From Fictibacillus solisalsi (GTDB lineage Bacteria > Bacillota > Bacilli > Bacillales > Fictibacillaceae): a stretch of DNA of 64,000 bases. The notes beneath the pieces are model-generated. The model searched no databases. It had not been told where the DNA came from and saw nothing but the letters and a program-made list of their open reading frames with translations. Location: the NCBI RefSeq assembly GCF_900103485.1, contig NZ_FNHW01000001.1, positions 655,418 to 719,417 on the forward strand, in the 5' to 3' direction. The position numbers were made by a program, and so were the translations under genes. Below, in pieces: positions 18,801-27,036 of this stretch (the first letter of the stretch is position 1; each line of letters begins with the position of its first letter).

Positions 18801-19238
18801 TTGATTCAGGTGTCAAGAGATGCCTCAAATCGTCTTGGACAGCTGACCAGAGGCAGATATGCAATCGAGGTTGATTCATCCAATGGCTTTGTCATCAGGG
18901 ATGATGCCAATGGAGGAGTGAAACGGCCGGTATCCACACTATCGGGCGGTGAAACCTTCCTTACTTCCTTGGCGCTGGCTCTTTCGCTTTCCACCCAGAT
19001 TCAGCTGAGAGGCAAATATCCGCTGGAGTTTTTCTTTTTAGATGAAGGCTTTGGCACACTGGATCAGGAATTGCTGGATACGGTCGTTACCGCACTGGAG
19101 AAACTTCATATGAACGCTTTGTCAGTCGGGATTATTTCGCATGTTCCAGAATTAAAGGCAAGACTGACGAAAAAGCTGATTGTAACGCCTGCCAACGGAG
19201 AGGGCAATGGCAGCAGAGTAGCCATCGAACAAACATAG
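15840..19238 (+). CDS. sbcC: exonuclease subunit SbcC (Rad50-like ATPase)
   Basis: SbcC (1132 residues) is an SMC-like ATPase with split ABC halves joined by a long antiparallel coiled coil. Walker A GPTGSGKS lies at 35-42, the signature motif is LSGGETFLTSLALAL and Walker B is FFLDEGFGTLD near the end. The middle 850 residues are rich in E, K and Q with heptad character. The zinc hook QPCAVCGS (Cys539/Cys542) sits at the coil apex and joins two SbcCD complexes. It overlaps sbcD by four bases. A strong terminator follows. Confidence 0.96.
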   Translation: MKPVRLQVAGLQSFREKQTIEFEQLCGGGVFGIFGPTGSGKSSILDAITLALYGKVERAAGGTQGIMNHAENALSVSFTFELGAGESLSRYKIERNYKRSGDHTIRTSTCRLLFCANGEWTVKADKERDVTQQVQELLGLTIEDFTRAVVLPQGKFAEFLSLKGAERRQMLQRLFQLEKYGDQLNQKLKKRVEKSRTEMEHLAAEQAGLGDASKEALREAEKAWTEAKEEVEHKRSHSEEEERRYEKNKQVWQAQKHLKEVEDEEKSLQQNTTHIQGLGQKLERARLADLLNPYGAEAEKAQKEAEDCNKKEQDLRRATAEAKSVADEVQQTYEAAKKEKDDQEPSLISRREQLLSAIEMEKEAVTKEQAAGEKEQQLNDQLKKLEAAISKQKSAEELLHRAVDRQNELQRQLKETIISSMERDKINRAQEAALNMEYEAKQVSEAQKAVDQAGLLHQTSIEEYHRFKDKKEHLETKIHQSSSKVLAVFHEVAEVQYIQEQLSYHAAQFEEQLAERRQKDQVRELASRLSQQLAAGQPCAVCGSTEHPDPIRHYEPDHEAEQQIRKVREIQKQTGSLEKEIYMMKSTLEGLSENLQQYMEEPEAAASSLPSYFPSVLPQSLPELEKLVTQTLTQVKGLRQDVLEADEAVKKIVAEHRELSSLEATVKAQMSSAQKEGQERRQRLEKTENALKALQNKWQKDFPDFPVDHVEKEKERIRTMDAQREKIEEGLVKSVPFIEEKEKIIETCRQQSAAIEKNIAKLESELASLREDSNGLRVKVKRVAGNETCKVLLAQTENNLTRLTEQVKQLEKKLQQASEAYHVLDKDWRSAQDAKERSRQRKEEALGLWEEKRSSSPFADIQDLRRSLANRLDQQGWQAEIERHFDRCKQNASEKEKLLRQLNGQTLTEQQWNDVTSSLKAVKEELQNAVQKMGETGQYYKTLETKHERYQVLEKERKKTEDHLKTLGKLQAVFRGNSFVEFVAEEQLIQVSRDASNRLGQLTRGRYAIEVDSSNGFVIRDDANGGVKRPVSTLSGGETFLTSLALALSLSTQIQLRGKYPLEFFFLDEGFGTLDQELLDTVVTALEKLHMNALSVGIISHVPELKARLTKKLIVTPANGEGNGSRVAIEQT

Positions 19239-19239
19239 A

Positions 19240-19276
19240 AAAAACGCACTTGGCTGTGATCCAAGTGCGTTTTTAA
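19240..19276 (+). terminator. terminator of the addBA-sbcDC operon
   Basis: AAAAACGCACTTGG pairs with CCAAGTGCGTTTTT around a 7-base loop, starting two bases after the sbcC stop. Confidence 0.93.
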
Positions 19277-19458
19277 TTGAAGATCGTGATCGACAGTTAC
19301 AGGACCTTTAGTGGAAGGGTCGATATTCCGTAACTAAATTTATTCAAAAGATAACAATTAGTAACAATAAAATTACGTTATTTGCCAAATCTGAACATAA
19401 CATTGGTTTAAATTGTGATATGATGGAGAAAAAAGAAGAAGTAGAGGGGGACCATGCG

Positions 19459-20133
19459 TTGCCGGGTGAAGTGCATTTATTAAAAAGTCTGGTTCGGCCC
19501 AGGGAGCAATTTGGTTATTTCCGCCGTTTCAACCAAATGGAAGGTTTTTTTCTGCGTTTTTTAATGATTTGTATTGTGAGTGCTCTTATTACCGCAATTA
19601 GTTACTTTCTTTCTGCAGATCATCTGCTAGACATGCCCATCGTCAAGGACGTTCATCTGTCCAAAAACAAGCTGGAGGCAAGTAAATACCTGCTTTTTGT
19701 AGCGGGACTGGTTATCGGTTTGATAAAACCAGTTATTGCGGTTGCTTTGATGGCGATTATGTTTCTTCCCTTTTTCAGGGATGTGGGCTTTAAAAAGCTC
19801 TTTATCCTTCAATCGATCGTTTATTGTGTTTTTTTAATCTCTGCTGTTTTCAAGCTCCCTTTTCAAGGATTGCTGAATACGGATGAAGTATGGAGCCCGC
19901 TCAGCCTGGGAGTGACAGCGAACTATTTCTCAAATAATGCCTTTTTAATCTCTGTGCTTGCCTTTTTGTCGGTGTTTACAGTCTGGGCCTTTTATCTGAC
20001 CTATGCGGGACTGATTCAGGCAAGCTATAAGTCCAAACCTTATATTTTTGCTGCTGTATCGCTTTTATACATAGGGTTTATGCTGTTGTCCTCAATAACC
20101 CATGCACTGCAGTATGGCCAGCTGACATTATAA
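19459..20133 (+). CDS. Yip1-domain membrane protein (YknW-like)
   Basis: The protein has five or six hydrophobic helices in a Yip1-type arrangement, after a short N-terminal soluble part (HLLKSLVRPREQFGYFRRF). In B. subtilis the Yip1 protein YknW assembles with YknX, YknY and YknZ in a transporter that protects against the SdpC toxin. The TTG start at 19459 is preferred because AGAGGGGG lies nine bases upstream. An ATG at 19420 in the same frame has no ribosome site and overlaps a TATGAT that looks like a -10. Its end is next to the HlyD-like gene, so the two are coupled. No ATPase or permease gene follows. Confidence 0.72.
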   Translation: MPGEVHLLKSLVRPREQFGYFRRFNQMEGFFLRFLMICIVSALITAISYFLSADHLLDMPIVKDVHLSKNKLEASKYLLFVAGLVIGLIKPVIAVALMAIMFLPFFRDVGFKKLFILQSIVYCVFLISAVFKLPFQGLLNTDEVWSPLSLGVTANYFSNNAFLISVLAFLSVFTVWAFYLTYAGLIQASYKSKPYIFAAVSLLYIGFMLLSSITHALQYGQLTL

Positions 20134-20147
20134 TGGAGGCAATCAAC

Positions 20148-21317
20148 ATGAGAAAAAGAATACTGATGACAGGTCTTGCTGTATTTGCATTATTGTTGCT
20201 TGCATTCAATATCTGGATTTTTTCCAGGGACGAGGGTGCCTTTGCTCGTGCGCAGAATGTTCACCTTGCTCCTGCGAGAGTCATAGATATTAAACGAGCC
20301 ATTGTGACCGAGGGAGCTGTTGTCCCTTCGGAAAATGAAAAATTTTACGTGCAAGAAAAGCTTGGATATGTAAAAGAAATTGCGGTAAAAGAGGGAGACG
20401 AGGTTACACCAGGCACTGTACTTTTTGTGTATGGAAATACCGAGCTTGACGGTAAAATCGCGGATCTGCAGCAAAAAAAAGAAGAATATACTGTTAAAGA
20501 AAAACACTATCAGGAAATGCAAACTGAGCTACAAAGCCAGGCCGATGCATTGCCGGTTGATGATCCCGATTCGGTGAAAAAGAAAGCCGATCTGGACAAA
20601 GAACAATCAGAAGCGGCGATGAAAAGCGAGCTTGCAACGACTCGGGCCGCGGCTGTCGATGCGCAGCTGACCCAGTTGAATGAAGAGAAGGAAAACCTCT
20701 CCATCAAGAGTAATACAACTGGAGTAGTCAAGTCGGTTAACCAGGGATCATCCGATACAGAAATGCCAATCGTAGAGGTGGTTTCAACCGATGGTGTTCA
20801 GGTAAATGGAGAGCTGGACGAAAAAGATTCCATCCTTGTCCAAGCAGGTGAGAAAGTCACAATTGTTTCCCCTGCATTGCCAGGAAAGAAGTGGGAGGGG
20901 ACCCTGGCGGAATTTCGCGAGGCAACAAAAGTAAAGGGAAAAGCCATCTTTCCTTTTACCGTTAAATTGGACCAGGAGCATCCGTTTAAAACAGGACAGG
21001 CTGTAAAGATTGAGCTGAAGCCAGTGATCAAGGAAGATGCTGTTGTTATTCCTGAAACTGCCCTGATGAAGGAAAAAACAAAACCCTTCGTCTTTACGGT
21101 GGAAAAGGGTTATCTGAAAAAAGTTCCTGTAAAAACGGGCTTGGAAAATGGCTCATGGATCGAAATCACATCAGGCATCAAATATAACAACAGCGTTGTT
21201 TCCGACCCGACCCCTTATCTGACCGAAAATACGGAAGTATTTACCTCCGAAACGAAGAAAGACGATACTAAAAGCAAAAATTCCGTAAAAGACACAAAAA
21301 AGGCTGCCCAACAATAG
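20148..21317 (+). CDS. HlyD-family efflux adaptor (YknX-like)
   Basis: The 389-residue protein has an N-terminal membrane anchor (residues 7-25), a lipoyl-like half (VKEIAVKEGDEVTPGTVLFV), and a coiled-coil hairpin of about 100 residues. A second lipoyl half and a beta-barrel follow, and the tail is rich in K, D and S. This is the membrane-fusion protein plan of Gram-positive ABC exporters such as YknX, which bridges the permease and the cell wall side. GGAGG eight bases before the ATG at 20148 sets the start. The partner ATPase and permease are missing from this locus, so it must work with components elsewhere or have another role with the Yip1 protein. Confidence 0.82.
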   Translation: MRKRILMTGLAVFALLLLAFNIWIFSRDEGAFARAQNVHLAPARVIDIKRAIVTEGAVVPSENEKFYVQEKLGYVKEIAVKEGDEVTPGTVLFVYGNTELDGKIADLQQKKEEYTVKEKHYQEMQTELQSQADALPVDDPDSVKKKADLDKEQSEAAMKSELATTRAAAVDAQLTQLNEEKENLSIKSNTTGVVKSVNQGSSDTEMPIVEVVSTDGVQVNGELDEKDSILVQAGEKVTIVSPALPGKKWEGTLAEFREATKVKGKAIFPFTVKLDQEHPFKTGQAVKIELKPVIKEDAVVIPETALMKEKTKPFVFTVEKGYLKKVPVKTGLENGSWIEITSGIKYNNSVVSDPTPYLTENTEVFTSETKKDDTKSKNSVKDTKKAAQQ

Positions 21318-21331
21318 GGCAGCTTCTTTTA
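21299..21331 (+). terminator. terminator overlapping the end of the HlyD-like gene
   Basis: AGGCTGCCC pairs with GGGCAGCTT and is followed by CTTTT. The stop codon lies in the loop, and 130 bases without a clear gene follow before the convergent radical SAM gene. Confidence 0.8.
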
Positions 21332-21462
21332 ATGCATTTTTCTAAAATATTGTTGATTGGGTGGATACCATACCAAGTGCTTCATTGCTTCGTTGATTGT
21401 AATGCAAGGTGCAAGCATGATGAAACTTCGTATTTTCGTGCGGTTCCGACATGAGCCTTGAA

Positions 21463-23238
21463 TTAACTTAAAGCAGAACGTTCTCCCAAATCGATTTGAT
21501 CCAAAGGGAAGCTATAGTGCTCAGGTTCATGCGTTTTAGGGTGATAGTAGATCAGGGAAATCACCTGATCTTTTTTCACTTCCCCGGTTGTTAAATAATG
21601 ATTCAGATCAAATGGCACAAGGTCCAGTACCGTGTGCTTCATTAGATCCTTTTCACTCAGGCTGTATGATTTGAATGCGGCAGAAAGACGTTCCGGATTG
21701 TGCTTCAGCCACCGGTGGTAGGGTTCGAGATCACTTTTTGAAAGTGTTTCTTCCCACCATGAACGGTGAGGACGGTGTTTTTTTCGTGAAAAGTAATCGT
21801 ACTTCATTAGAGCTTCTATGATCTCATTATGGGTGCCGCGCTGTATTAAAAACTCCTTCAGGCGGGCGAACAGATCCTCCAGCTGATGGCCGATTCTGGA
21901 CCAGCCTTTGCTCTCCCAGTAATCCCCGAATTCCTGGAAGAAGTCAAATGGTGAGTCGAACACATGGTAGATTAAGTACTTCAGTGTAGCATCCATCCGG
22001 TGGTCATTCCAGTACTTTTCAAGCACATCTTCCACCCGTTTAATCTTGATAATGTCATCGAAGCTGAGTACATTGTTGCCCAGAATCTCATAAGGTGAGT
22101 GGTTCATATATGCGTAATCATGCCGGTCTGCTGTCAGGCGCAGACCGGTACCGCGCAGCATTTTTAAGAATCCGAGCTGTACTTCTTCCACGCCAAACGC
22201 GAATACATCATTAAAGGTTTTTCGGAAAGATTGATAGTCTTCATCGGGCAACCCTGCGATCAAATCCAGATGCTGAGCAATTTTCCCGCCTTCTTTTACG
22301 GTCATGACAGTACGCGTCAGTTTTTCAAAATTCTGCCGGCGCTGAACAAGCTCGTTAACATGATCGTTTGTTGATTGCACGCCAATCTCAAACCGGAATA
22401 ACCCGGCGGGGGCGTGTTCATTCAAAAAGGCAATGACTTCCGGCCGCATGATATCCGCCGTAATTTCAAACTGAAAAACGACACCCGGCCTTCTGTTATC
22501 AATTAGAAATTGAAACATCTCCAAGGCATAATCGCGTTTGATGTTAAACGTGCGGTCCACAAATTTAATCGTTTTCGCACCATTGTCCATTAGAAAAATA
22601 AGATCGTTTTTAACCTTTTGGATATCAAAGTACCGCACACCAACTTCAATGGAAGAAAGGCAAAAGGCGCAGGAGTAAGGACAACCGCGGCTCGTTTCAA
22701 AGTATGTTACCCGCTTGGACAACTGATCCAGGTCCTCTTCAAACCGGTAGGGTGTTGCGACTGTTTTAAGATCCAATTTTTCCCTTGGCGGGTTGATCGT
22801 GGGTTTCCCGTCTTTTCTCCAGGCTAGACCCGCCACTTTTTCATAGCGCTTCTCTCCTGAATGTTCGGTAAGAAAATGCTTAAAGGAAACCTCTCCTTCA
22901 TTGACAATGATGAAATCGGCATCCGGAATCCGGTCCAGCCAGTGGGGAACGTCATAGGAAACTTCCGGTCCGCCGAGTACGATGGCTGTTTCTGGGCTGA
23001 TCTTTTTGATCATCTCAATTACTTTTATCGTTTCTTCGATGTTCCAAATATAACAGCTGAAACCCAATACATCTGGTTTTTTTATATACAGGTCACTCAC
23101 GATATTAATCGCAGGATCCTTGATGGTATACTCGGCCATTTCTACGTGAAAATCTGGTTCACTGTATGCTTTTAAATACCTGAGGGCCAGACAGGTATGA
23201 ATGTATTTTGCATTGAGTGTGCTCACTACAATGTTCAC
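21463..23238 (-). CDS. B12-binding-domain radical SAM protein
   Basis: This protein of 591 residues has an N-terminal cobalamin-binding Rossmann-like domain (LGFSCYIWNIEETIKV, AIVLGGPEVSYDVPHW). A radical SAM core follows, with its 4Fe-4S motif in TSRGCPYSCAFCLSS (CxxxCxxC). The C-terminal third (about residues 400-591) is the extension seen in a widespread uncharacterised Firmicutes group. The core would bind S-adenosylmethionine and start radical chemistry, perhaps methylation. The substrate is unknown. A GTG start with GAGGGA eight bases before it fits well. The gene stands alone, convergent with the HlyD-like gene and divergent from phhB. Confidence 0.9.
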   Translation of the reverse strand: MNIVVSTLNAKYIHTCLALRYLKAYSEPDFHVEMAEYTIKDPAINIVSDLYIKKPDVLGFSCYIWNIEETIKVIEMIKKISPETAIVLGGPEVSYDVPHWLDRIPDADFIIVNEGEVSFKHFLTEHSGEKRYEKVAGLAWRKDGKPTINPPREKLDLKTVATPYRFEEDLDQLSKRVTYFETSRGCPYSCAFCLSSIEVGVRYFDIQKVKNDLIFLMDNGAKTIKFVDRTFNIKRDYALEMFQFLIDNRRPGVVFQFEITADIMRPEVIAFLNEHAPAGLFRFEIGVQSTNDHVNELVQRRQNFEKLTRTVMTVKEGGKIAQHLDLIAGLPDEDYQSFRKTFNDVFAFGVEEVQLGFLKMLRGTGLRLTADRHDYAYMNHSPYEILGNNVLSFDDIIKIKRVEDVLEKYWNDHRMDATLKYLIYHVFDSPFDFFQEFGDYWESKGWSRIGHQLEDLFARLKEFLIQRGTHNEIIEALMKYDYFSRKKHRPHRSWWEETLSKSDLEPYHRWLKHNPERLSAAFKSYSLSEKDLMKHTVLDLVPFDLNHYLTTGEVKKDQVISLIYYHPKTHEPEHYSFPLDQIDLGERSALS

Positions 23239-23388
23239 GGCAATCCCTCATATCTGCTAGATTTAATCAACACATAATTTTAGCATAGTTGATCATGGAA
23301 ATAAAATGCTCCTGTTAACCGAAAATTTTGACGTTTCAATTATTCGAGAGGTATAGTTTTACTATAGGCTATGAAAGGAAGAACAGAG

Positions 23389-23682
23389 ATGACTGAACTG
23401 CTTACCCTTCAGGAAATCGACCGATTTGCCAGCAGATACCCCGAATGGAAACTGATTCCGGGGAAATGGATGGTGAAAAAGTACAAGTTTGATAACTATT
23501 TAGACGGAATTGAATTTGTCAGTGAAGTAGGACAGCTGGCCGAGAGCTTTCAGCATCACCCGCATATTACCATCAATTACAAACTGGTTACCCTGAAATT
23601 AAGCACTTGGAATGTAAACGGGCTGACCCAGGCTGATATTAAGATGGCTGTTTTATTTGACGAAGCGTTCAGTAAACTTTAA
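23389..23682 (+). CDS. phhB: pterin-4a-carbinolamine dehydratase
   Basis: This is a 97-residue member of the PCD/DCoH family. It dehydrates 4a-hydroxy-tetrahydrobiopterin, the by-product of aromatic amino acid hydroxylases, and related enzymes act in other pterin pathways. The active-site histidine cluster is seen in SFQHHPHITINY, followed by the conserved LSTWNVNGLTQADI. The ATG at 23389 follows AAGGAAG. The ATG at 23371 lies within that ribosome site and is not used. No phenylalanine hydroxylase gene is adjacent. It is 17 bases before yisK on the same strand, so it probably shares the yisK-ALDH-SDR transcript. Confidence 0.88.
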   Translation: MTELLTLQEIDRFASRYPEWKLIPGKWMVKKYKFDNYLDGIEFVSEVGQLAESFQHHPHITINYKLVTLKLSTWNVNGLTQADIKMAVLFDEAFSKL

Positions 23683-23699
23683 GTATTGGAGGAGAAGGT

Positions 23700-24602
23700 T
23701 TGAAAATGAAACTAGTAACTGCCAAGTATCAGGGGGACATTTTTTTAGGAAAGCTGATTGAAGAGGAAAATGTGGTTTTCAATCTGTCGCTGGCTGCTCA
23801 GGAGAAAGGAATGGAATTTCCGGAATCCATGCTGGAAGGACTTCAGCTTGAAGAGAAGTTTTTGGAAAAGATTTACGAATTATCGAAAGCCTATCGAGAG
23901 AATTTGCTGTTTACATATGGTTTAAATGACCCTGATTTAGAGTGGATGGCTCCCATTCCAAGACCGGTGAAAAACATATTTTGTGTAGGAAAGAACTACA
24001 GAGATCATGCAGTTGAAATGGGTAGTGAAGCAGATATCCCCGAGCATGTGATGATCTTTACCAAGGCACCTACAACAGTTATCGGACATCAAGCAGATAT
24101 TCTGCGCCATGAAGAGCTAACCGATGAACTGGATTATGAAGGTGAACTGGCGGTGGTTATCGGGAAAAGGGGCAAGGGGATTACCTGCGATGCGGCGATG
24201 GATCATGTGTTTGGCTATACGATCATCAATGATGTTACGGCGAGGGATCTTCAGAAAAAGCATAAACAATTTTTGATCGGAAAAAGCCTTGATGCATCCT
24301 GTCCAATGGGGCCTTGGATTGTGCCGAAAGAGGACATTCCCAACCCGCATGAACTGAAGATTACAACTAAAGTCAATGGAGAAGTAAGACAGGACGGCAA
24401 TACAAGAGATTTTATCTTTACCATTCCGGAAATTATTGAAACCCTGTCTAAAGGAATGACCCTTGAACCGGGAGATGTAATTGCGACGGGTACACCTGCA
24501 GGGGTGGGCAAAGGATTCAAGCCGCCAAGGCTGTTGAACAGCGGTGATACCATTGAAATAACGGTCGAAGGCATCGGAACGCTCGTCAATAATGTGGTTT
24601 AA
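23700..24602 (+). CDS. yisK: fumarylacetoacetate hydrolase family protein, YisK orthologue
   Basis: The 300-residue protein belongs to the FAH superfamily and matches B. subtilis YisK closely as I recall it: NYRDHAVEMGSEADIPEH, DYEGELAVVIGKRGKGI, GYTIINDVTARDLQKKH, GTPAGVGKGF. The acidic residues that bind Mg or Mn are in the EGELAVV region and downstream. YisK has been described as an oxaloacetate decarboxylase and linked to cell-shape control through Mbl. The TTG at 23700 has GGAGG seven bases upstream, and an ATG at 23706 is the alternative. It sits in a run with phhB, an aldehyde dehydrogenase and an SDR, unlike B. subtilis. Confidence 0.86.
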   Translation: MKMKLVTAKYQGDIFLGKLIEEENVVFNLSLAAQEKGMEFPESMLEGLQLEEKFLEKIYELSKAYRENLLFTYGLNDPDLEWMAPIPRPVKNIFCVGKNYRDHAVEMGSEADIPEHVMIFTKAPTTVIGHQADILRHEELTDELDYEGELAVVIGKRGKGITCDAAMDHVFGYTIINDVTARDLQKKHKQFLIGKSLDASCPMGPWIVPKEDIPNPHELKITTKVNGEVRQDGNTRDFIFTIPEIIETLSKGMTLEPGDVIATGTPAGVGKGFKPPRLLNSGDTIEITVEGIGTLVNNVV

Positions 24603-24669
24603 TTTGTTTTAAGTCCCTCGGTAAAAGGAAAAGTAGATAGGTATTCAATGCTTAAGGGAGGCCATGAAC

Positions 24670-26094
24670 ATGGACAAGTTGTTATATATTAATGGAGAAT
24701 GGACAGGTAATAACCTGGAGAAAATCAAAGTGCTGAATCCTGCGAATGGTGATCTGGTTGGAACGGTATCCTCAGCAGGAAAAGAAGAAACGAGAGCAGC
24801 CATTGATAGTGCGTATGAAGCGTTTGGGCCGTGGGCAAAATTAACGGCTTACGACAGAGCTTCCTATCTGGATAAACTCTATGATATGATGATCGAACAA
24901 AAAGAGGAAATTGCGGAACTCATGACACGGGAAATGGGCAAACCGATGAAGGAGTCTCTTGGTGAAGTTCAGTATGCCGCATCTTTTATTAAATGGTTCG
25001 CAGAAGAAGGAAAGCGGGTATACGGCAGAACGATCCCTGCTTCTGCAGAAAATAAACGTATGCAGGTTCTGAAACAGCCGGTTGGGGTTGTTGCCGCGAT
25101 CACACCGTGGAACTTTCCCGCTGCCATGATCACACGCAAGCTTGGTCCTGCGCTTGCGGCCGGCTGCCCGATTATCATAAAACCGCCAAAGGAGACCCCG
25201 CTTACGGCCATTAAACTGGTGGAGCTTTGTGAAGCGGCAGGATTCCCAAAGGGAGTCGTCAGCCTGCTTACCGGTTCATCTTCACTCATCGCGGGTGAAT
25301 TGATGGATAGCGACAAAGTGAAAAAGATTACGTTTACCGGATCGACAGAAGTAGGGAAAATGCTCATCGAGCAAAGCGCAAAAACCGTTAAGAACGTGTC
25401 CATGGAACTTGGCGGACATGCTCCTTCGATCGTTCTTGAGGATGCCGATCTTGAGAAATCAGTGAAAGGGATCATTGCCTCCAAATTCCGAAATGCGGGT
25501 CAAACGTGCATCTGTATTAACCGTGTGTATGTTCACGAAAAAATATATGATGAGTTTACGAAAAAGCTGGTTGAAGAAACAAGCAAGTTAAAGGTCGGCA
25601 ATGGAATGGAAGAGGGCACGGATATCGGCCCTATTATCAACCGGGACGGCTATGAAAAAGTTAAAAAGCATGTCGACAATGCCGTTGAAAAAGGGGCAGA
25701 ATGCTTACTTGGCGGCAAAGGGCAGGATGAAGGAAATGCGTGTTTCTTTGAACCGACCGTTTTAAAAGATGTGAATCACGACATGCTTATCATGAACGAA
25801 GAAACCTTCGGGCCGGTGATTCCGGTGCAAAAAATCACTTCGGATGAAGAAGGCATCAAGCTTGCCAACAGCAGTCCGTTTGGCCTGGCAGCTTATATTT
25901 ATACAGAAAGCATGTCACGGGGCACACACTTGGTCGAAGGATTAAATTACGGGGTCATTGGTTGGAATGACGGTGTTCCTTCTGCTGCCCAGGCGCCATT
26001 CGGCGGACTGAAAGAAAGCGGTATTGGAAGAGAAGGTGGAACAGAGGGCATGGAAGCCTACCTGGAAACCAAATACGTAAGCATCGTCATCTGA
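24670..26094 (+). CDS. NAD(P)-dependent aldehyde dehydrogenase, succinate-semialdehyde dehydrogenase-like
   Basis: The 474-residue protein oxidises an aldehyde to the acid. Motifs in order are TPWNFPAAM, ITFTGSTEVGKML, catalytic Glu in MELGGHAP, and catalytic Cys in NAGQTCICINRVYV. The Cys-x-Cys around the active cysteine is typical of GabD-like succinate-semialdehyde dehydrogenases. Nearby genes (FAH-type hydrolase, SDR) could equally point to a keto-acid or aromatic-fragment pathway, so the substrate is open. AAGGGAGG lies eight bases before the ATG at 24670, against only two before the ATG at 24664. Confidence 0.88.
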   Translation: MDKLLYINGEWTGNNLEKIKVLNPANGDLVGTVSSAGKEETRAAIDSAYEAFGPWAKLTAYDRASYLDKLYDMMIEQKEEIAELMTREMGKPMKESLGEVQYAASFIKWFAEEGKRVYGRTIPASAENKRMQVLKQPVGVVAAITPWNFPAAMITRKLGPALAAGCPIIIKPPKETPLTAIKLVELCEAAGFPKGVVSLLTGSSSLIAGELMDSDKVKKITFTGSTEVGKMLIEQSAKTVKNVSMELGGHAPSIVLEDADLEKSVKGIIASKFRNAGQTCICINRVYVHEKIYDEFTKKLVEETSKLKVGNGMEEGTDIGPIINRDGYEKVKKHVDNAVEKGAECLLGGKGQDEGNACFFEPTVLKDVNHDMLIMNEETFGPVIPVQKITSDEEGIKLANSSPFGLAAYIYTESMSRGTHLVEGLNYGVIGWNDGVPSAAQAPFGGLKESGIGREGGTEGMEAYLETKYVSIVI

Positions 26095-26132
26095 GTTTAA
26101 TAAATGAATAAATAAAGAGGGGGAAGAATGAA

Positions 26133-26921
26133 ATGGATTTGGGGCTAAAAGATAAAGCAGTAGTGGTTCTTGCTTCGAGCAAAGGGCTAGGAAAGGCAAC
26201 AGCTATGAGATTTGCAGAAGAAGGGGCCAACGTCATGATCACAAGCCGTGATGAAGCCGCATTAAAGGCAACAGCAGAGGAAATCAGAGAAAAAACAGGC
26301 AGCAAAGTTGAATACAAGGTATGTGATATCACGAAAAAAGAGGAGATCACCAGCCTGGTCAGTGCGGCAGCGGAGACGTTTGGCACCATTGATGTATTGG
26401 TCAATAATGCCGGAGGTCCACCTGCAGGCAATTTCGATGCCTTTGGTGACGAGGAATGGGAATTTGCCTTTCAGCTCACCTTGTTAAGCCTGGTCAGAAC
26501 CGTGCGTGAAGTCCTTCCGCACATGAGAAAAAATGGCGGTGGCCGCATCATCAACATCGCCTCCTCATCCATTAAACAGCCGATTGACGGATTGACCTTA
26601 TCTAACACCTTCAGAGCGGCGATCAACGGGTTATCCAAAAGCCTGTCACAGGAACTGGGGAAAGATGGAATTCTGATCAATACCATCGGGCCGGGACGAA
26701 TCGGAACCGACCGTCTTCAGGAGCTGGATGGCAAAATCGCCGAGCAACGGTCTATAAGCCAAGAACAGGTGAAGGAAGAAATGGTGAAAAACATTCCGCT
26801 CGGCCGCTACGGAACGCCGGAAGAATTTGCGAAAACCATCGTATATTTGGGTTCAGAAGCCAATACGTACATCACAGGACAATCCTTTTTAATTGATGGC
26901 GGCATGGTCAAGGCATTATAG
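26133..26921 (+). CDS. short-chain dehydrogenase/reductase-like protein without YxxxK
   Basis: The 262-residue protein has the SDR Rossmann fold with NNAG (VLVNNAGGPPAG) and a typical end (YITGQSFLIDGGM). The cofactor loop reads ASSKGLGKA instead of TGxxxGIG. The catalytic helix reads LSNTFRAAINGLSKSL, so by alignment to GL the Tyr and Lys of YxxxK are Ser and Arg. The upstream serine (IASSSIKQ) is kept. A known subgroup of beta-ketoacyl-reductase-like SDRs has this pattern. It may bind a nucleotide without classical reduction, or use other residues. It follows the aldehyde dehydrogenase by 38 bases and ends the cluster before a terminator. Confidence 0.87.
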   Translation: MDLGLKDKAVVVLASSKGLGKATAMRFAEEGANVMITSRDEAALKATAEEIREKTGSKVEYKVCDITKKEEITSLVSAAAETFGTIDVLVNNAGGPPAGNFDAFGDEEWEFAFQLTLLSLVRTVREVLPHMRKNGGGRIINIASSSIKQPIDGLTLSNTFRAAINGLSKSLSQELGKDGILINTIGPGRIGTDRLQELDGKIAEQRSISQEQVKEEMVKNIPLGRYGTPEEFAKTIVYLGSEANTYITGQSFLIDGGMVKAL

Positions 26922-26928
26922 AGTAAAA

Positions 26929-26972
26929 GAGCTTTAGTACTGCGAGTTTCATACGGTGCTGAAGCTTTTTTT
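26929..26972 (+). terminator. intrinsic terminator after the yisK-ALDH-SDR cluster
   Basis: AGCTTTAGTAC pairs with GTGCTGAAGCT (two G-U pairs) and is followed by seven T. Confidence 0.75.
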
Positions 26973-26992
26973 GAGGATAATTGGATGTAATT

Positions 26993-27027
26993 AAAAAAAC
27001 AGGCTGGATAAATCTCCAGCCTGTTAC
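26993..27027 (-). terminator. terminator of rocD
   Basis: On the minus strand AACAGGCTGG pairs with CCAGCCTGTT and runs into a T-tract, ten bases after the rocD stop. Confidence 0.9.
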
Positions 27028-27036
27028 AATTGGATC

